From assembly GCA_022824865.1 (NCBI GenBank), contig JAJDZD010000055.1:1-64000 (forward strand): 64,000 bases of DNA, read 5' to 3'. Position 1 is the first letter of the stretch, and each line of letters begins with the position of its first letter. Both the position numbers and the translations under genes were made by a program. Shown piece by piece: positions 25,589 to 34,955 of this stretch. This stretch comes from Chloroflexota bacterium. Lineage in GTDB: Bacteria > Chloroflexota > UBA11872. The notes under the pieces are model-generated. The model searched no databases. It was not told the DNA's origin and saw only the letters and a program-made list of their open reading frames with translations.

Positions 25589-26755
25589 ATGAGCGCCCAC
25601 GTCACAACCAAACGCGAAGCCGCCGACCTATTGAGCCGGCTGGTCGCCACGCCCAGCGTGACGCCCGACGTCGAGGGCGGCACGGGCGAAGCGGCAATGG
25701 GCGACATTGTCGAGGAGTTCGCCCGCTCCATCGGCGCGCAGATCACCCGCCAGGAAGTCTTCCCCGGCCGCGAGAACGTGATTTGCACCATCGCTCCCGA
25801 CGCGCCCGGCCCGCACCTGATGCTGGAAGCGCACATGGACACCGTGGCGCTGGGTCCCATGACCAACGGTCACGAGCCGTACATGGACGACGAGGGCCGG
25901 CTGCACGGTCGCGGCTCCTGCGATACCAAGGGCTCGCTGGCGGCCATGCTGCTGGCGCTCAAGTGGGCCGCCCGCGTTTCCGATCCGGCCGGTCCGCTCA
26001 CCGTCGCCGCGGCGGTGGACGAGGAAACCGGCAGCGCCGGAGCCAAGGCGCTGCCGCACTCGGGAGTCAAGGTGGATGGCGCCATCGTCGGCGAGCCGAC
26101 GAGCTTGGAGGTGGTTCGTTCGCACCGCGGCGGCCGCTATTGGCCCCTGATCACCCACGGCACCGCGGTCCACAGTTCCACGCCAGAGCTTGGCGACAAC
26201 GCCATCCTGCGCATGGCCGACGTGCTGCACGTGCTCCGCGAGGAATACGGCCGGCGCCTGGCCGGACGCACGCACCCGCTGGTCGGCAACTCGTCGTTCT
26301 CGGTCGGCATCATCAAGGCCGGAACCTCCTTCAACATGGTTCCCGATCGCTGCGAGGCCATCATCGAGCGGCGGCAGATTCCCGGTGAGTCCGTAGATGA
26401 CGTGGAGGCGGAACTCGCGGAGGTCCTGGAGATCGCGCGCCGCCGCCATCCCGATTTGCGCGTGGAGGTGCAGGCGCCGTTCGTGTTCGGGGATGTGCTG
26501 GACACGCCGGCCGACGCCCCGATCGTGCAGGTGCTGCGCGACGCCGTCACCGACGTCTGCGGCGAGGCGAATGTGATCGGCGTGTCCTATGGATCCGACG
26601 CCGCCACGCTGGCCGCCGCCGGCATTCCCAGCGTGCTGTGCGGACCGGGCGACATCGCGTACGCGCACAGCGCCGACGAGTTTGTGCCGATGGCGGAAGT
26701 CGTGCAGGCGGCCGAGATCTACGCGCGCGCCTGGAAGCGCTTCGCCGCCGCCTGA
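25589..26755 (+). CDS. M20-family metallopeptidase (ArgE/DapE type)
   Basis: 388 residues. Zinc-dependent amidohydrolase/deacylase family that removes acyl or peptide groups. Visible: MLEAHMDTVALG (His and Asp ligands), GRGSCDTKGSLAAML, VDEETGSAGAKAL (catalytic Glu pair), a dimerisation domain with SRHRGGRYWPLI-like start, and the late GVSYGSDAATLAAAGIP. The ATG at 25589 follows TATGAC by 6 nt, so a leaderless message is possible; the frame upstream to 25430 overlaps the preceding gene. Its stop overlaps the sulfatase start (TGATG). Confidence 0.88.
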   Translation: MSAHVTTKREAADLLSRLVATPSVTPDVEGGTGEAAMGDIVEEFARSIGAQITRQEVFPGRENVICTIAPDAPGPHLMLEAHMDTVALGPMTNGHEPYMDDEGRLHGRGSCDTKGSLAAMLLALKWAARVSDPAGPLTVAAAVDEETGSAGAKALPHSGVKVDGAIVGEPTSLEVVRSHRGGRYWPLITHGTAVHSSTPELGDNAILRMADVLHVLREEYGRRLAGRTHPLVGNSSFSVGIIKAGTSFNMVPDRCEAIIERRQIPGESVDDVEAELAEVLEIARRRHPDLRVEVQAPFVFGDVLDTPADAPIVQVLRDAVTDVCGEANVIGVSYGSDAATLAAAGIPSVLCGPGDIAYAHSADEFVPMAEVVQAAEIYARAWKRFAAA

Positions 26756-28200
26756 TGCCGCCCACGGCCGGCGGCGGGCGTCCGAACATCGTCCTGGTCA
26801 TCACCGACCAGCAGCGCTACGACACGATCGCCGCCTTGGGACACCCGCACGTCGACACGCCGAACCTCGACCGGCTGGTTCGAGAGGGCGTCAGCTTCGA
26901 CGAGTGCCATGTCACCGCGGCCTCCTGCGTCCCCGCCCGCGCCAGCCTCTTCAACGGGCTCTATCCGCATACGACCGGGGTGCTGCGCAACGGCTGCGAG
27001 TGGCGCCGGTCCTGGGTGGAGCAGCTGGCGGCTTCGGGCTACCACTGTGTCAATGTCGGCAAGATGCACACCGTCCCCTTCGAGACGCCGCTGGGCTTCC
27101 ACGAGCGCTAAGTCGTCGAGAACAAGGACCGGTTCCTGGACGGCCGCTACTACTTCGACGAATGGGATAAGGCCCTGGCGGCGCGTGGGCTGGCCAAACA
27201 GCAGCGCGAGTTGTACCGGCAGCGACCCGACTACCGCGAAGCCATGGGCGCCTTCACCTGGGACCTGCCCGCCGACATGCAGAGCGACAACTTCGTGGGC
27301 GGCCTGGCGCGCTGGTGGCTGGACACCTACCCCACCACCCAGCCGCTCTTCCTTGAAGTCGGCTTCCCCGGCCCGCACCCGCCCTACGACCCCACGCCCG
27401 AGGCGCTGGCGCCCTACCTGGACCGCGATTTGCCCATTCAGCCCGTGTCACAGGCCGATCTGGACGGTCAGCCCGAAGCGATGCGCGTCATGCGCGAGCA
27501 CAACACTGAAGTCGACCACGACTCCGTGATGCACATCGTCGATCCGCCACTGGAGTCGAGGCGCCGCCAGCGGGCGCATTACATGGCCAACGTAACCATG
27601 ATCGACACGCAGATGGGCGAACTCATGGACGCCCTGGAGCGCAACGGCTACGCCGACGACTGCGTGGTGATCTTCACCTCCGACCACGGCGACTGCCTGG
27701 GCGACCACGGCCACATCCAGAAATGGACCATGTACGACGCGGTGACGCGCGTGCCCTGCATCGTCTGGTCGCCAAAGCGGTTTGCCGGCGGCCGGCGCAT
27801 CGACGACCTGGTCCAGTGGTTCGACCTGGGCCCGACCATCCTGGAAATCGCCGGCTGCGAGCCGGACCCGAACATGGAGGCCCGTTCACTCCTCCCGGCC
27901 CTCGAAGGCGGCAACCCGCCGCACCGCGATTACGTCTTCACCGAACAGGGCCGCGACGACGGCAACGGCCTGCACGTGGACCTGGTAACGGCGGTGCGCA
28001 GCCGGACCTGGAAGCTGGTGCACTTCCTGGGCGAGGACGAGGGGCAGCTATTCGATCTGCGGAACGATCCGGACGAAGAGCTCAACCTCTGGAACGACCC
28101 AGTGGCCGCGCAGATCCGCAGCGAAATGCTGGATGTTCTGCGCGACTGGCGCCTGAGCAGCGGGGTCGCCACCGCCAATTGGGCGGCAGGTGCACGCTAG
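26755..28200 (+). pseudogene. Type I sulfatase interrupted by an in-frame stop
   Basis: One reading frame across 481 codons encodes a complete sulfatase except for a TAA at 27109-27111 (codon 119, in HER-stop-VVENKD). The N-terminal part has RPNIVLVITDQQRYD and the formylglycine site C-V-P-A-R at Cys58. The C-terminal part has IFTSDHGDCLGDHG (metal site), WTMYDAVTRVPCIVW and the usual DLRNDPDEELNLW ending. Similarity continues without loss across the stop, so this is a single nonsense change or an assembly error, not two genes. The ATG overlaps the M20 stop. Family members remove sulfate esters from glycans and need a formylglycine-generating enzyme, not seen here. Confidence 0.85.
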
Positions 28201-28212
28201 CCCTTAAACGCG

Positions 28213-28252
28213 TCGAGAGGGGCGCCGGGAGTTATCCCGGCGGCCCCTCTCG
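28213..28252 (+). terminator. Strong intrinsic-type hairpin after sulfatase
   Basis: TCGAGAGGGGC followed by GCCGGGA pairs with TCCCGGC and GCCCCTCTCGA around a short gtta loop, an almost unbroken stem starting 12 nt after the sulfatase stop. A pyrimidine-rich stretch (actccttacctttacctttt) follows. Clear terminator position. Confidence 0.8.
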
Positions 28253-28388
28253 AACTCCTTACCTTTACCTTTTGCCTGCAACCGGCCAACCTGACGGCTG
28301 GCGAGAATCACCTTATAGCTTCGTCTTCCAAAACCTGCTGGCATTGTATCCCTTGGCTGCAGCCGGGACAACGCCGACCGAATCGACG

Positions 28389-28952
28389 CTATCCGCCCTC
28401 CAGAAAGCGTTCGCGCTCATCGACCGACTCGAGGAGTTCAGCGAACAGCGCGTGCCCCTGACGAGCAAGCCGGACGACCTGGCCAAACCGTTCAGGGATC
28501 GTCATCTCGGCCAATCGGGCCTTGATGTGGTCCACCAGTTCCTGGTCCTCTGGTCCCAGGAACTCGGAGAGGCGGTCAATGTTGTCGGCCAAGTAGTTGG
28601 CGGTCGTCAGCGTCTGGCCGTGGATACGGCGCAGGGCGTGGTGCTTGCGCGGGTCGACGCGCAACTGAACGGCCCCAAGCCGAAACACCATTCCGCCGTA
28701 TCCGTCTTCGAGCATGTACGACTCGAATTCCGCGAGCACTTGCTGGAAATGTATGAGCGTCCGGCGAGAGTCAAACCATGCGGCCCGAAAGCGGTCGCGA
28801 TGAGTTCGCTCCTGAAACTGGCGTGTTCTTCGGGTCTCAAGGAACGCGGCGCCGCCCGCCACCACGCCCATGATTCCTAGTGCGATCGCAAAGGGATCGG
28901 GGTCAATCAGCTCCTCGTCGTTGGCGAGGAGCGCTGTCGGTTCCTGACGCAT
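28389..28952 (-). CDS. Hypothetical single-pass membrane protein
   Basis: 187 residues. No family recognised. A hydrophobic segment near residues 21-39 (PFAIALGIMGVVAGGAAFLE) is followed by a charged, helical cytoplasmic-type domain (TRRTRQFQERTHRDRFRAAW) with LRRIHGQTLTTANYLADNI and later helices. The long helices suggest a coiled coil. Monocistronic and convergent with the sulfatase. Confidence 0.6.
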   Translation of the reverse strand: MRQEPTALLANDEELIDPDPFAIALGIMGVVAGGAAFLETRRTRQFQERTHRDRFRAAWFDSRRTLIHFQQVLAEFESYMLEDGYGGMVFRLGAVQLRVDPRKHHALRRIHGQTLTTANYLADNIDRLSEFLGPEDQELVDHIKARLAEMTIPERFGQVVRLARQGHALFAELLESVDERERFLEGG

Positions 28953-29068
28953 GAAGTGGGCGGGTCCTGTGAAGTCGGATGCCAGGCACGCTACAACGCC
29001 CGTCCCCCGTTCGACGGTAGGAATGGCTACGAATAGGCTCAGGGAGCCCTGAAGAAGCAGATCATCAG

Positions 29069-29566
29069 ATGCCCCAGCCCGACCTGCCCATCACTATCCG
29101 CGGCTACGAGCGCCGCGACAATGACCGCATTCGCGAGTTGACCCTGGAAGGCTTCGACGGCGTCAGCATCGACCAGAACGCCGACGGCCTGCTGGGGTTG
29201 GACACCGAGCCGCTCTGGGAGACGCGCAAGTGGGCGGGCGTGAAGGCCGAATTGGAGGCTTCGCCGTCCAACCACTTCGTAGCCGTGCTGGACGGCGAGG
29301 TCATCGGCTACATCACCACCAGTCCGCAGCCGGACGCCGGCATCGGCCAGATCCCCAACATGGCCGTGGACGCGAGATACCGGCGGCGCGGCGTGGCCTC
29401 TCGGCTGATCGAGCACGCGCTGGACTACTTGCGGTCTCGCGGCATGCGAGTGGCAAAAATCGAGACGCTGGTGCAGAACGTCCAGGGGCAGACGCTGTAC
29501 CCGCGGTTCGGCTTCCAGGAAGTCGCCCGCCAGATCCACTACGTGCGCCGCCTTGACGACGACTGA
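29069..29566 (+). CDS. GNAT-family N-acetyltransferase
   Basis: 165 residues. Typical GNAT fold transferring an acetyl group from acetyl-CoA: ITIRGYERRDNDRIRELTLEGF at the N-terminus, VIGYITTSP for strand 4, and the acetyl-CoA loop motif VDARYRRRGVASRLIEHAL (R-x-x-G-x-A type). The C-terminus IETLVQNVQGQTLYPRFGFQEVAR is the classical ending. Substrate unknown. Convergent with the alcohol dehydrogenase gene, ending 15 nt from it. Confidence 0.88.
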   Translation: MPQPDLPITIRGYERRDNDRIRELTLEGFDGVSIDQNADGLLGLDTEPLWETRKWAGVKAELEASPSNHFVAVLDGEVIGYITTSPQPDAGIGQIPNMAVDARYRRRGVASRLIEHALDYLRSRGMRVAKIETLVQNVQGQTLYPRFGFQEVARQIHYVRRLDDD

Positions 29567-29581
29567 GCGAAGACTCGGCGG

Positions 29582-30589
29582 CTAGCGCCAGTCGAACAGG
29601 CAGCCCACCAGCGACGGTTCGAAGTCGAATAGCAGGTCGTAGATCTCCTTGAAGTCGCCGCCCTTCACCCGGTGCGTGATCAGCGGGTCAAGGGTGATCC
29701 GGCCTGCCACGGCCAGCCGCAACGCGACCGCGATGTCGCGCCGCGGCGACCAGTGCACCGGCAGCGCGTTGAGAAACGGGTTGTCGCCCGCGTCGGGCTG
29801 ACGGATGGAGTCGTGCGCGCCGATGATCGTCAGACCCTTCTTATGCACGTCGCGGTAGAAGTTCACCTGCTCCGTCGATCCACGGGTGCTGCCCAAAATG
29901 ACCACCCGCGCCAGGTGGCCGGCCAGGATGAACGCGTCATTTATGGGCGCCGGGAAGCCGGTGGACTCGATCACCACCTGCGGGCCGCCGGTGTGGCCTT
30001 CGGCCAGGGCGGCGCGTGCGTCCTCTGAGGTTGGGTCCATGGACTCGAGCCACGGCACGGCTTCCGCCATTTCGCGCCGCGAGGGATCCAGGTCGGCCAC
30101 CACCACGCGCCCCGCGCCGGCCACGTAGGCAAACTGCGCGGCCAGCTGCCCGATCAGCCCGCCGCCGATCACCAGCACGGTCTCGCCCATCTCGACCCGC
30201 GCCTTGCGCACCGCCTGCATGCTGATCCGCAGCATGGTGTGAAAGGCGGCCTCCTGGTCCGGCACGTCGTCGTCGACCAGGAACACGTCGCGCATGGGGG
30301 CCAGGTCGGCCGTGGCGTGCCGGCCGCGGGTCAGCACGCGGGTGCCCGGCGCCAGGTCCACGCCCGCGCCCGCGGCGACAATCTCGCCCACCGCGCTGTA
30401 ACCCACGTTGCGTGGCCAGACCTGGGAGGGCGTGTTGGGCAGCGCCAGCAACGAGGCCCGCTCGGTGCCGGGCGACATGGCCGTGACGTGGTGACGGACC
30501 AGGACTTCGCCGGGGCCCGGATCGCCCAGCTCAATCGTCTCCATCTGAATCGTCTCGACCGAGTGACTGACCAGGACTTGCGCTTGCAT
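29582..30589 (-). CDS. Zinc-type medium-chain alcohol dehydrogenase-like protein
   Basis: 335 residues. Medium-chain dehydrogenase/reductase fold: N-terminal GroES-like part (LGDPGPGEVLVRHHVTAMSPGTERASL) and Rossmann domain (VLVIGGGLIGQLAAQFAYVAGAGRVVVADLDPSRR). The usual catalytic Cys and structural-zinc Cys cluster are absent; the SPGTER sequence recalls the BchC/sorbitol-type subgroup with an altered site. The ATG at 30589 begins right at the fold; the upstream frame overlaps the divergent gene's leader. Divergent from an enolase-family enzyme, suggesting a joint sugar-acid pathway. Confidence 0.83.
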   Translation of the reverse strand: MQAQVLVSHSVETIQMETIELGDPGPGEVLVRHHVTAMSPGTERASLLALPNTPSQVWPRNVGYSAVGEIVAAGAGVDLAPGTRVLTRGRHATADLAPMRDVFLVDDDVPDQEAAFHTMLRISMQAVRKARVEMGETVLVIGGGLIGQLAAQFAYVAGAGRVVVADLDPSRREMAEAVPWLESMDPTSEDARAALAEGHTGGPQVVIESTGFPAPINDAFILAGHLARVVILGSTRGSTEQVNFYRDVHKKGLTIIGAHDSIRQPDAGDNPFLNALPVHWSPRRDIAVALRLAVAGRITLDPLITHRVKGGDFKEIYDLLFDFEPSLVGCLFDWR

Positions 30590-30689
30590 GCGACCGGCCG
30601 CCTTGGGCTGCCATCCGAGCATTGGCAGCCTGCCACAGCCGCTCGGGGCGCGTACGATGCAGGCTCCCGGCGCGTTACCTGGAGCATTC

Positions 30690-31832
30690 ATGCAGATCAC
30701 CAAAGTCGAACCGCTGTTCCTGGACCAATACCTGCTGGTGCAGGTGCATACGGATAACGGGCTGGTGGGCCTGGGCGAGTCAGGCTCCTGGGGTTTCCTG
30801 GAAGCCTCGGCCGCCGCCATCGAAAAGATGGGCCGCTACCTCATTGGCGAGGACCCGCTGCGGATCGAGCACCACTGGCAGTACATGTACCGCTGGAGCC
30901 ACTTCCGCGGCGCCGCGGTGATGGGCGCCCTCAGCGCCATCGACATCGCGCTCTGGGACATCGCCGGCAAGTACTTCGAAGTCCCCGTCTATCAGCTGCT
31001 CGGCGGCCACGTGCGCGACCGCTGCCGGGTCTACTACCACGTCCTCGGCGACACCCGCCAAGCCCTGGTGCAGGGCGTCGCCAACGCGCGAAGAGAGGGC
31101 TACACGGCCGTCGGTCACCTCTCGCCCTTCCTGGACGAAGAACGCGACGTCGTCTACTTCAAGACCCACGTCGACAAGATCGAGGACGCAACCGAAGCCG
31201 TGCGGCTCTACCGCGAGGCCGCCGGCAACGAGGTGGACCTCTGCGTCGAAATCCACCGCCGCATGACCCCCACCGAGGCCGTCCAGCTTGGCCGCGCCAT
31301 CGAGAAGTACACCCCCTACTTCTTTGAGGACCCGGTCACGCCCGACAACCTGGACGAGATGGCCTACGTGGCCTCCAAGATCAACATCCCCATCGCCACC
31401 GGCGAGCGTTTCAGCTCCATCTGGGAGTTCGACATGTGCCTGCGCCGCGACGCGGTGCAGTACGTGCGGCCCGACGTGTGCATGGTGGGCGGAATCACCG
31501 GCAGCAAGAAAGTCGCTGCCCTGGCCGAGGCGCGTCACGTGGGCGTGGTGCCGCACAACCCGCTCAGCCCCGTCAGCACCGCCGCCTGCCTGCAGGTGGC
31601 CGCCGCGGTTCCCAACTTCGCGCTGCAGGAGCTACCGCTCGGCGAGACCGTGCCGCCCAAGAGCGCCATGGTGGACGGCATCCACCCGCACGATGGCGAG
31701 GGCTACATTCGGCTCACCGACCGCCCCGGCATCGGCGTCACCCTCAAACCCGACGCCGCGGAGAACGCCCCCTACAAGGCCCGCGAAATCCACACGCGCC
31801 TGGGCGCCGACGGGGCGGTGGTGGATCAGTAG
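30690..31832 (+). CDS. Enolase-superfamily (mandelate racemase/MLE) sugar-acid dehydratase-like protein
   Basis: 380 residues. Starts MQITKVEPLFLDQYLLVQVHT, with the capping domain ending near GGHVRDRCRVYYHV. Metal ligands appear in order at barrel strand ends: DLCVEIH, FFEDPVTPDN and IATGERFSS, resembling the mannonate/galactonate dehydratase group. The reaction would be Mg-dependent abstraction of the proton alpha to a carboxylate. ATG at 30690 has GGAG about 6 nt upstream. A TACGAT -10-like box lies near 30654. It sits divergent to the alcohol dehydrogenase and convergent with an aldo/keto reductase. Confidence 0.88.
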   Translation: MQITKVEPLFLDQYLLVQVHTDNGLVGLGESGSWGFLEASAAAIEKMGRYLIGEDPLRIEHHWQYMYRWSHFRGAAVMGALSAIDIALWDIAGKYFEVPVYQLLGGHVRDRCRVYYHVLGDTRQALVQGVANARREGYTAVGHLSPFLDEERDVVYFKTHVDKIEDATEAVRLYREAAGNEVDLCVEIHRRMTPTEAVQLGRAIEKYTPYFFEDPVTPDNLDEMAYVASKINIPIATGERFSSIWEFDMCLRRDAVQYVRPDVCMVGGITGSKKVAALAEARHVGVVPHNPLSPVSTAACLQVAAAVPNFALQELPLGETVPPKSAMVDGIHPHDGEGYIRLTDRPGIGVTLKPDAAENAPYKAREIHTRLGADGAVVDQ

Positions 31833-31844
31833 GTTGGCTTCGGC

Positions 31845-32777
31845 TTAGCCCGCCTGCTCGTCCAACTCCGCCACCCGCTCCAGGGCTTCGGCCCAGATGT
31901 CGGCCGGGATGGCTGAGGTGGCTTCGAGGACGTTGGTTTCCATTTCGTAGGCCGAGGCCGCGCCGGTCAACACCACGTCGATGTCCCCGTTGGCCAGCAC
32001 GAAGCGCATGTTCAGGTGGCGCAGGTCCACCTGGCGCTCGCGGCACCAGGCGTACCAGTCGCGGGCGGCCTGGATGTCCTCAGGTGGGTACAGGTCGGTG
32101 AGGCTTGGCCGGACCTTCAGGGCGATCATCGGGTCGCCGTGCGCCAGCAGGCCCTGCAGCTGCGGCGAGCCCAGGATCACGCCCACGCCGTTGGACTTTG
32201 CGTGGCGAATCAGCGGCGCGGCCGTCTGGCGCACCAGGCTGTAGTCGGCGTAGGTCAGGATCGCGTCCACCCGCCCGGCGTCGATTGCCTGGCGGTGAAA
32301 GTCCAGGTCGCGCACGCCCAGGCCGATGGCTTCCAGGCGTCCCTCGTCACGCAGGGCCTCCAGCGTGTCGAAGCCGTCGCCGGCGGCCATCACCGGGTCC
32401 ATCGTGGGCGGGTCGTGGATCAGCACCAGGTCGAGCTTCTCGCGACCCAGCAGCCGCGAACTGTCGTCCAGCGACCAGCGCAGGTCCTCGGCCGTGTAGC
32501 TGAACTGCCGGCTGGGATGGGAGCCGACCTTGGTGGAGATCAGCAGCTCCGGCAGGTCCATGCCCTCCATCGCCTTGCCCAGGTTTTCCTGGCTGTTGCC
32601 GTAGAGCGGCGAGGTATCCAGGCAGCGCACCCCCAGGTCGTACATGCGCTGCAGCGTGGCGCGCACCTCGGGAATGGTTATGGCGTGCACCATCCCGCCC
32701 ATGTGCGCGGCGCCCAGTGCCAGGCGGGTCGGGTACAGGTTGGTTTGACCCAGGCGGCGTCGTTCCAGTGCACTCAT
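31845..32777 (-). CDS. Aldo/keto reductase
   Basis: 310 residues, TIM-barrel NAD(P)H-dependent reductase. Family marks: RRLGQTNLYPTRLALGAAHMGG at the start, the catalytic region CLDTSPLYGNSQENLGKAM (Asp and Tyr), ISTKVG with the catalytic Lys, and DLVLIHDPP with the His. The ATG at 32777 begins the fold and lies 4 nt after the stop of the upstream Gfo/Idh/MocA gene, so the two are cotranscribed. Substrate unknown; a sugar aldehyde or ketone is likely from context. Confidence 0.9.
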   Translation of the reverse strand: MSALERRRLGQTNLYPTRLALGAAHMGGMVHAITIPEVRATLQRMYDLGVRCLDTSPLYGNSQENLGKAMEGMDLPELLISTKVGSHPSRQFSYTAEDLRWSLDDSSRLLGREKLDLVLIHDPPTMDPVMAAGDGFDTLEALRDEGRLEAIGLGVRDLDFHRQAIDAGRVDAILTYADYSLVRQTAAPLIRHAKSNGVGVILGSPQLQGLLAHGDPMIALKVRPSLTDLYPPEDIQAARDWYAWCRERQVDLRHLNMRFVLANGDIDVVLTGAASAYEMETNVLEATSAIPADIWAEALERVAELDEQAG

Positions 32778-32781
32778 CTGC

Positions 32782-33831
32782 CTACACCCAGCCGTGCTGG
32801 ATCTGGACCGGCTCGCCCGCGGCTTGCGAATTCCAACTCTCGCCCGAGTCCAGCAGGACTTCGCTGCGGCTGAGTTCCGAGGTCTCGGCGGCCAGCAGGA
32901 TCTCCATGATGTGACGGCCGTATTCGCCGGGCACCGGGCTTTCGATGCCCTGCTCGATGGCCTCGGCAAAGCGTCCCCACTCCAGCCGCATGTTCTGCGG
33001 CCAGTAGTCGTACTCCACCTCGTCCCAGGAGTTGTTCTTGCCGATCCAGAGGCCGCGGCCGGAGGCGCTGTGCGCAAACTTCAGGCTGCCGTTGGCGCAG
33101 ATGACGTGCGTGTCGTGGATCGGTCCGCCGTCGGCGAAGCCCACCGACACGGCCACCCCGGCCAGCCCGTTCTTGTAGCGGATAAAGGCCGTGGCCGAAT
33201 CGTCGCCGGCCTGGTAGTGCGCCCGCGTGCCGATCGAGGCCGACACCGAGGCCGCCTGCGAGCCCATGAACCAGGTCACCCGGTCCACCACGTGTACGCC
33301 GTTGCTCAGCCACATGCCTCCGCCGTGGTAGCGGCTGCGGTATTGCGGCCGTCGGTTGGCGTGGTTCCAGTTCTTGGACATGTAGCTCACGATGGTGATC
33401 AGCGGCCCCAGTTCGCCTGAGTCCAGGATCTCCTTCGCCTTGATGTTCACCGGCAGGAAGTGGTTGGTCAGGCCCACCATCAGCTTTACGCCGTTGGCAT
33501 GGGCGGCCGCGATCATCTCGTCGCACTGCTCCAGCGTCAGCGCCATCGGCTTCTCCACCAGCACGTGCTTGCCGGCGTTCAGCGCATCCACGCTCAGCCG
33601 GTGGTGCAGGTGATGACCCAGCACCACGCCCACGGCGTCGATGTCAGGGTCTTCCAGCAGTTCCGTGTGCGACGCGTAGCCCTTGGGGACGTCGTAGGCG
33701 TCCATGTACTCGGCGCGCGTCGACTCGATCAGGTCGGCGCAGGCCACGATCTCCACGTCGTCCAACTCGGCGATGCCCTGGGCGTGGGAACGGGCGATGC
33801 CGCCCAGGCCGATCATTCCAACTCGCAACAT
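32782..33831 (-). CDS. Gfo/Idh/MocA-family oxidoreductase
   Basis: 349 residues. MLRVGMIGLGGIARSHAQGIAEL forms the NAD(P)-binding strand and loop, GKHVLVEKPMALT carries the conserved lysine, and the second domain has SNGVHVVDRVTWFMGS with the Asp/His pair. First gene of a two-gene operon with the aldo/keto reductase. Distinct from the two members at 23-25.5 kb. Confidence 0.9.
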   Translation of the reverse strand: MLRVGMIGLGGIARSHAQGIAELDDVEIVACADLIESTRAEYMDAYDVPKGYASHTELLEDPDIDAVGVVLGHHLHHRLSVDALNAGKHVLVEKPMALTLEQCDEMIAAAHANGVKLMVGLTNHFLPVNIKAKEILDSGELGPLITIVSYMSKNWNHANRRPQYRSRYHGGGMWLSNGVHVVDRVTWFMGSQAASVSASIGTRAHYQAGDDSATAFIRYKNGLAGVAVSVGFADGGPIHDTHVICANGSLKFAHSASGRGLWIGKNNSWDEVEYDYWPQNMRLEWGRFAEAIEQGIESPVPGEYGRHIMEILLAAETSELSRSEVLLDSGESWNSQAAGEPVQIQHGWV

Positions 33832-34110
33832 CCTGGCGGGTACCTCGGCGAGCAGCCATGCGGACCGTGCCAGCCACGCGCATGGGCGTCAATTCCCGCG
33901 ACTGGAGATTCCCCTAGCGCTCCGGCTAGCAGCCCCAAAAGAGGGGGAAATCGGACCCTCCACGAAGGCAGCTATGATTTGAATGCGCGTCAAGCGGCCC
34001 AGCCGTGCCAAGGGTGGGACGCGCTTGGTACCGATGTGGCAGCGACCCGGAGTGCGGGTCCAGCCGCTGAGATGCCGGGTGATCGCCCGGCACACGAAGG
34101 AACTACGGTC

Positions 34111-34350
34111 ATGACGGCCGACGCGCGCCGCGATACACGCGACTCTTTGAGCGCCGAGATGAATCTGATGAGGGTTGACGTGCGGGCCGAGACAAACCGG
34201 CTGCGCGAGACGTTCCGAACCCACGGCGTGACCAAGGCGGATCTCCACGCCATGGAAACACGCCTAGTCAAGTGGATTCTTGGGCTCATGCTCAGCTCGA
34301 TGAGCGCTGCGGTCATCATTTCCGTCGCCCTCGGCCGTCTGTCGACCTGA
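34111..34350 (+). CDS. Small coiled-coil membrane protein
   Basis: 79 residues. A charged helical N-terminus (MNLMRVDVRAETNRLRETF, then KADLHAMETRLVKWI) with coiled-coil heptads is followed by one transmembrane helix (LGLMLSSMSAAVIISVALG). This layout resembles small DUF1640/CCDC90-like proteins. No enzyme motif. The ATG at 34111 follows ggaactacggtc with a weak Shine-Dalgarno. Confidence 0.6.
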   Translation: MTADARRDTRDSLSAEMNLMRVDVRAETNRLRETFRTHGVTKADLHAMETRLVKWILGLMLSSMSAAVIISVALGRLST

Positions 34351-34417
34351 CAGTTGCCCAAGGTCGCATCGCCGCTGATTCGGGGTACTATTGGCGACTG
34401 GCCGGTGGACTCAATTC

Positions 34418-34642
34418 GTGATCTCCAGGCGACGCGTCCTTCGTCTTGCGCCTTTCGTGCTGGGCGCCCTCGCAACGGGAACCGTCGTCGCGTGCGCCGG
34501 CTCGGATGCCGACGCGCCCGGGGGGTACAGTTTCCCCAGGGTCGGGGACGGTCACCAGTACTACATCTCCGAGGAAGAGCGCGCCAAACTGCAAGAGCAG
34601 GCCGCCGCTGGTTACACTCCCACCCCCACGGCCGGTAGCTAA
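34418..34642 (+). CDS. Small Tat-type lipoprotein, copy 1
   Basis: 74 residues from the GTG at 34418. SRRRVLRL is a twin-arginine motif, followed by a hydrophobic stretch and a lipobox-like VVAC. The mature part begins GSDADAPGGYSFPRVGD and contains SEEERAKLQEQAAAG. The paralogue 19 nt downstream has the same design. A TTG nine codons upstream is also open but destroys the alignment with the paralogue. A -10-like TACTAT lies at 34386-34391. Confidence 0.6.
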   Translation: MISRRRVLRLAPFVLGALATGTVVACAGSDADAPGGYSFPRVGDGHQYYISEEERAKLQEQAAAGYTPTPTAGS

Positions 34643-34660
34643 CGAGTCAAAGCCAGTCCA

Positions 34661-34897
34661 ATGACGTCACGTCGGAACATCCTCAGGTTCGCGCCCGTTG
34701 CCCTGCTCGGGCTGACGGCCCTGGGCGCCTGCGGCAGCGAGGTCGACGCCCCCGGCGGCTACGCCTTTCCCAAGCAGCGCCCCAGCAGCGACGACTACAT
34801 GAGCCCCGAAGACCGCGAAAAGCTGCGCCAGCAAGCCCTCGCCGACAAGGCCGAACGCGAAAGCCAGCAGGCAACCCCCGCCGGCGGAGGCAGCTAG
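34661..34897 (+). CDS. Small Tat-type lipoprotein, copy 2
   Basis: 78 residues. SRRNILRF twin-arginine motif, hydrophobic segment and lipobox LGAC at the signal end. The mature sequence shares DAPGGYAFP and the SPEDREKLRQQALADKAE helix with copy 1, showing tandem duplication of a very short surface lipoprotein. Family and role are not known to me. Likely cotranscribed with copy 1. Confidence 0.65.
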   Translation: MTSRRNILRFAPVALLGLTALGACGSEVDAPGGYAFPKQRPSSDDYMSPEDREKLRQQALADKAERESQQATPAGGGS

Positions 34898-34955
34898 GCT
34901 CGTAAGCTTGCCGACGCCGCTCGCCGTGGCGGCGGTTCTGTTCTGAGGTCTGAAA

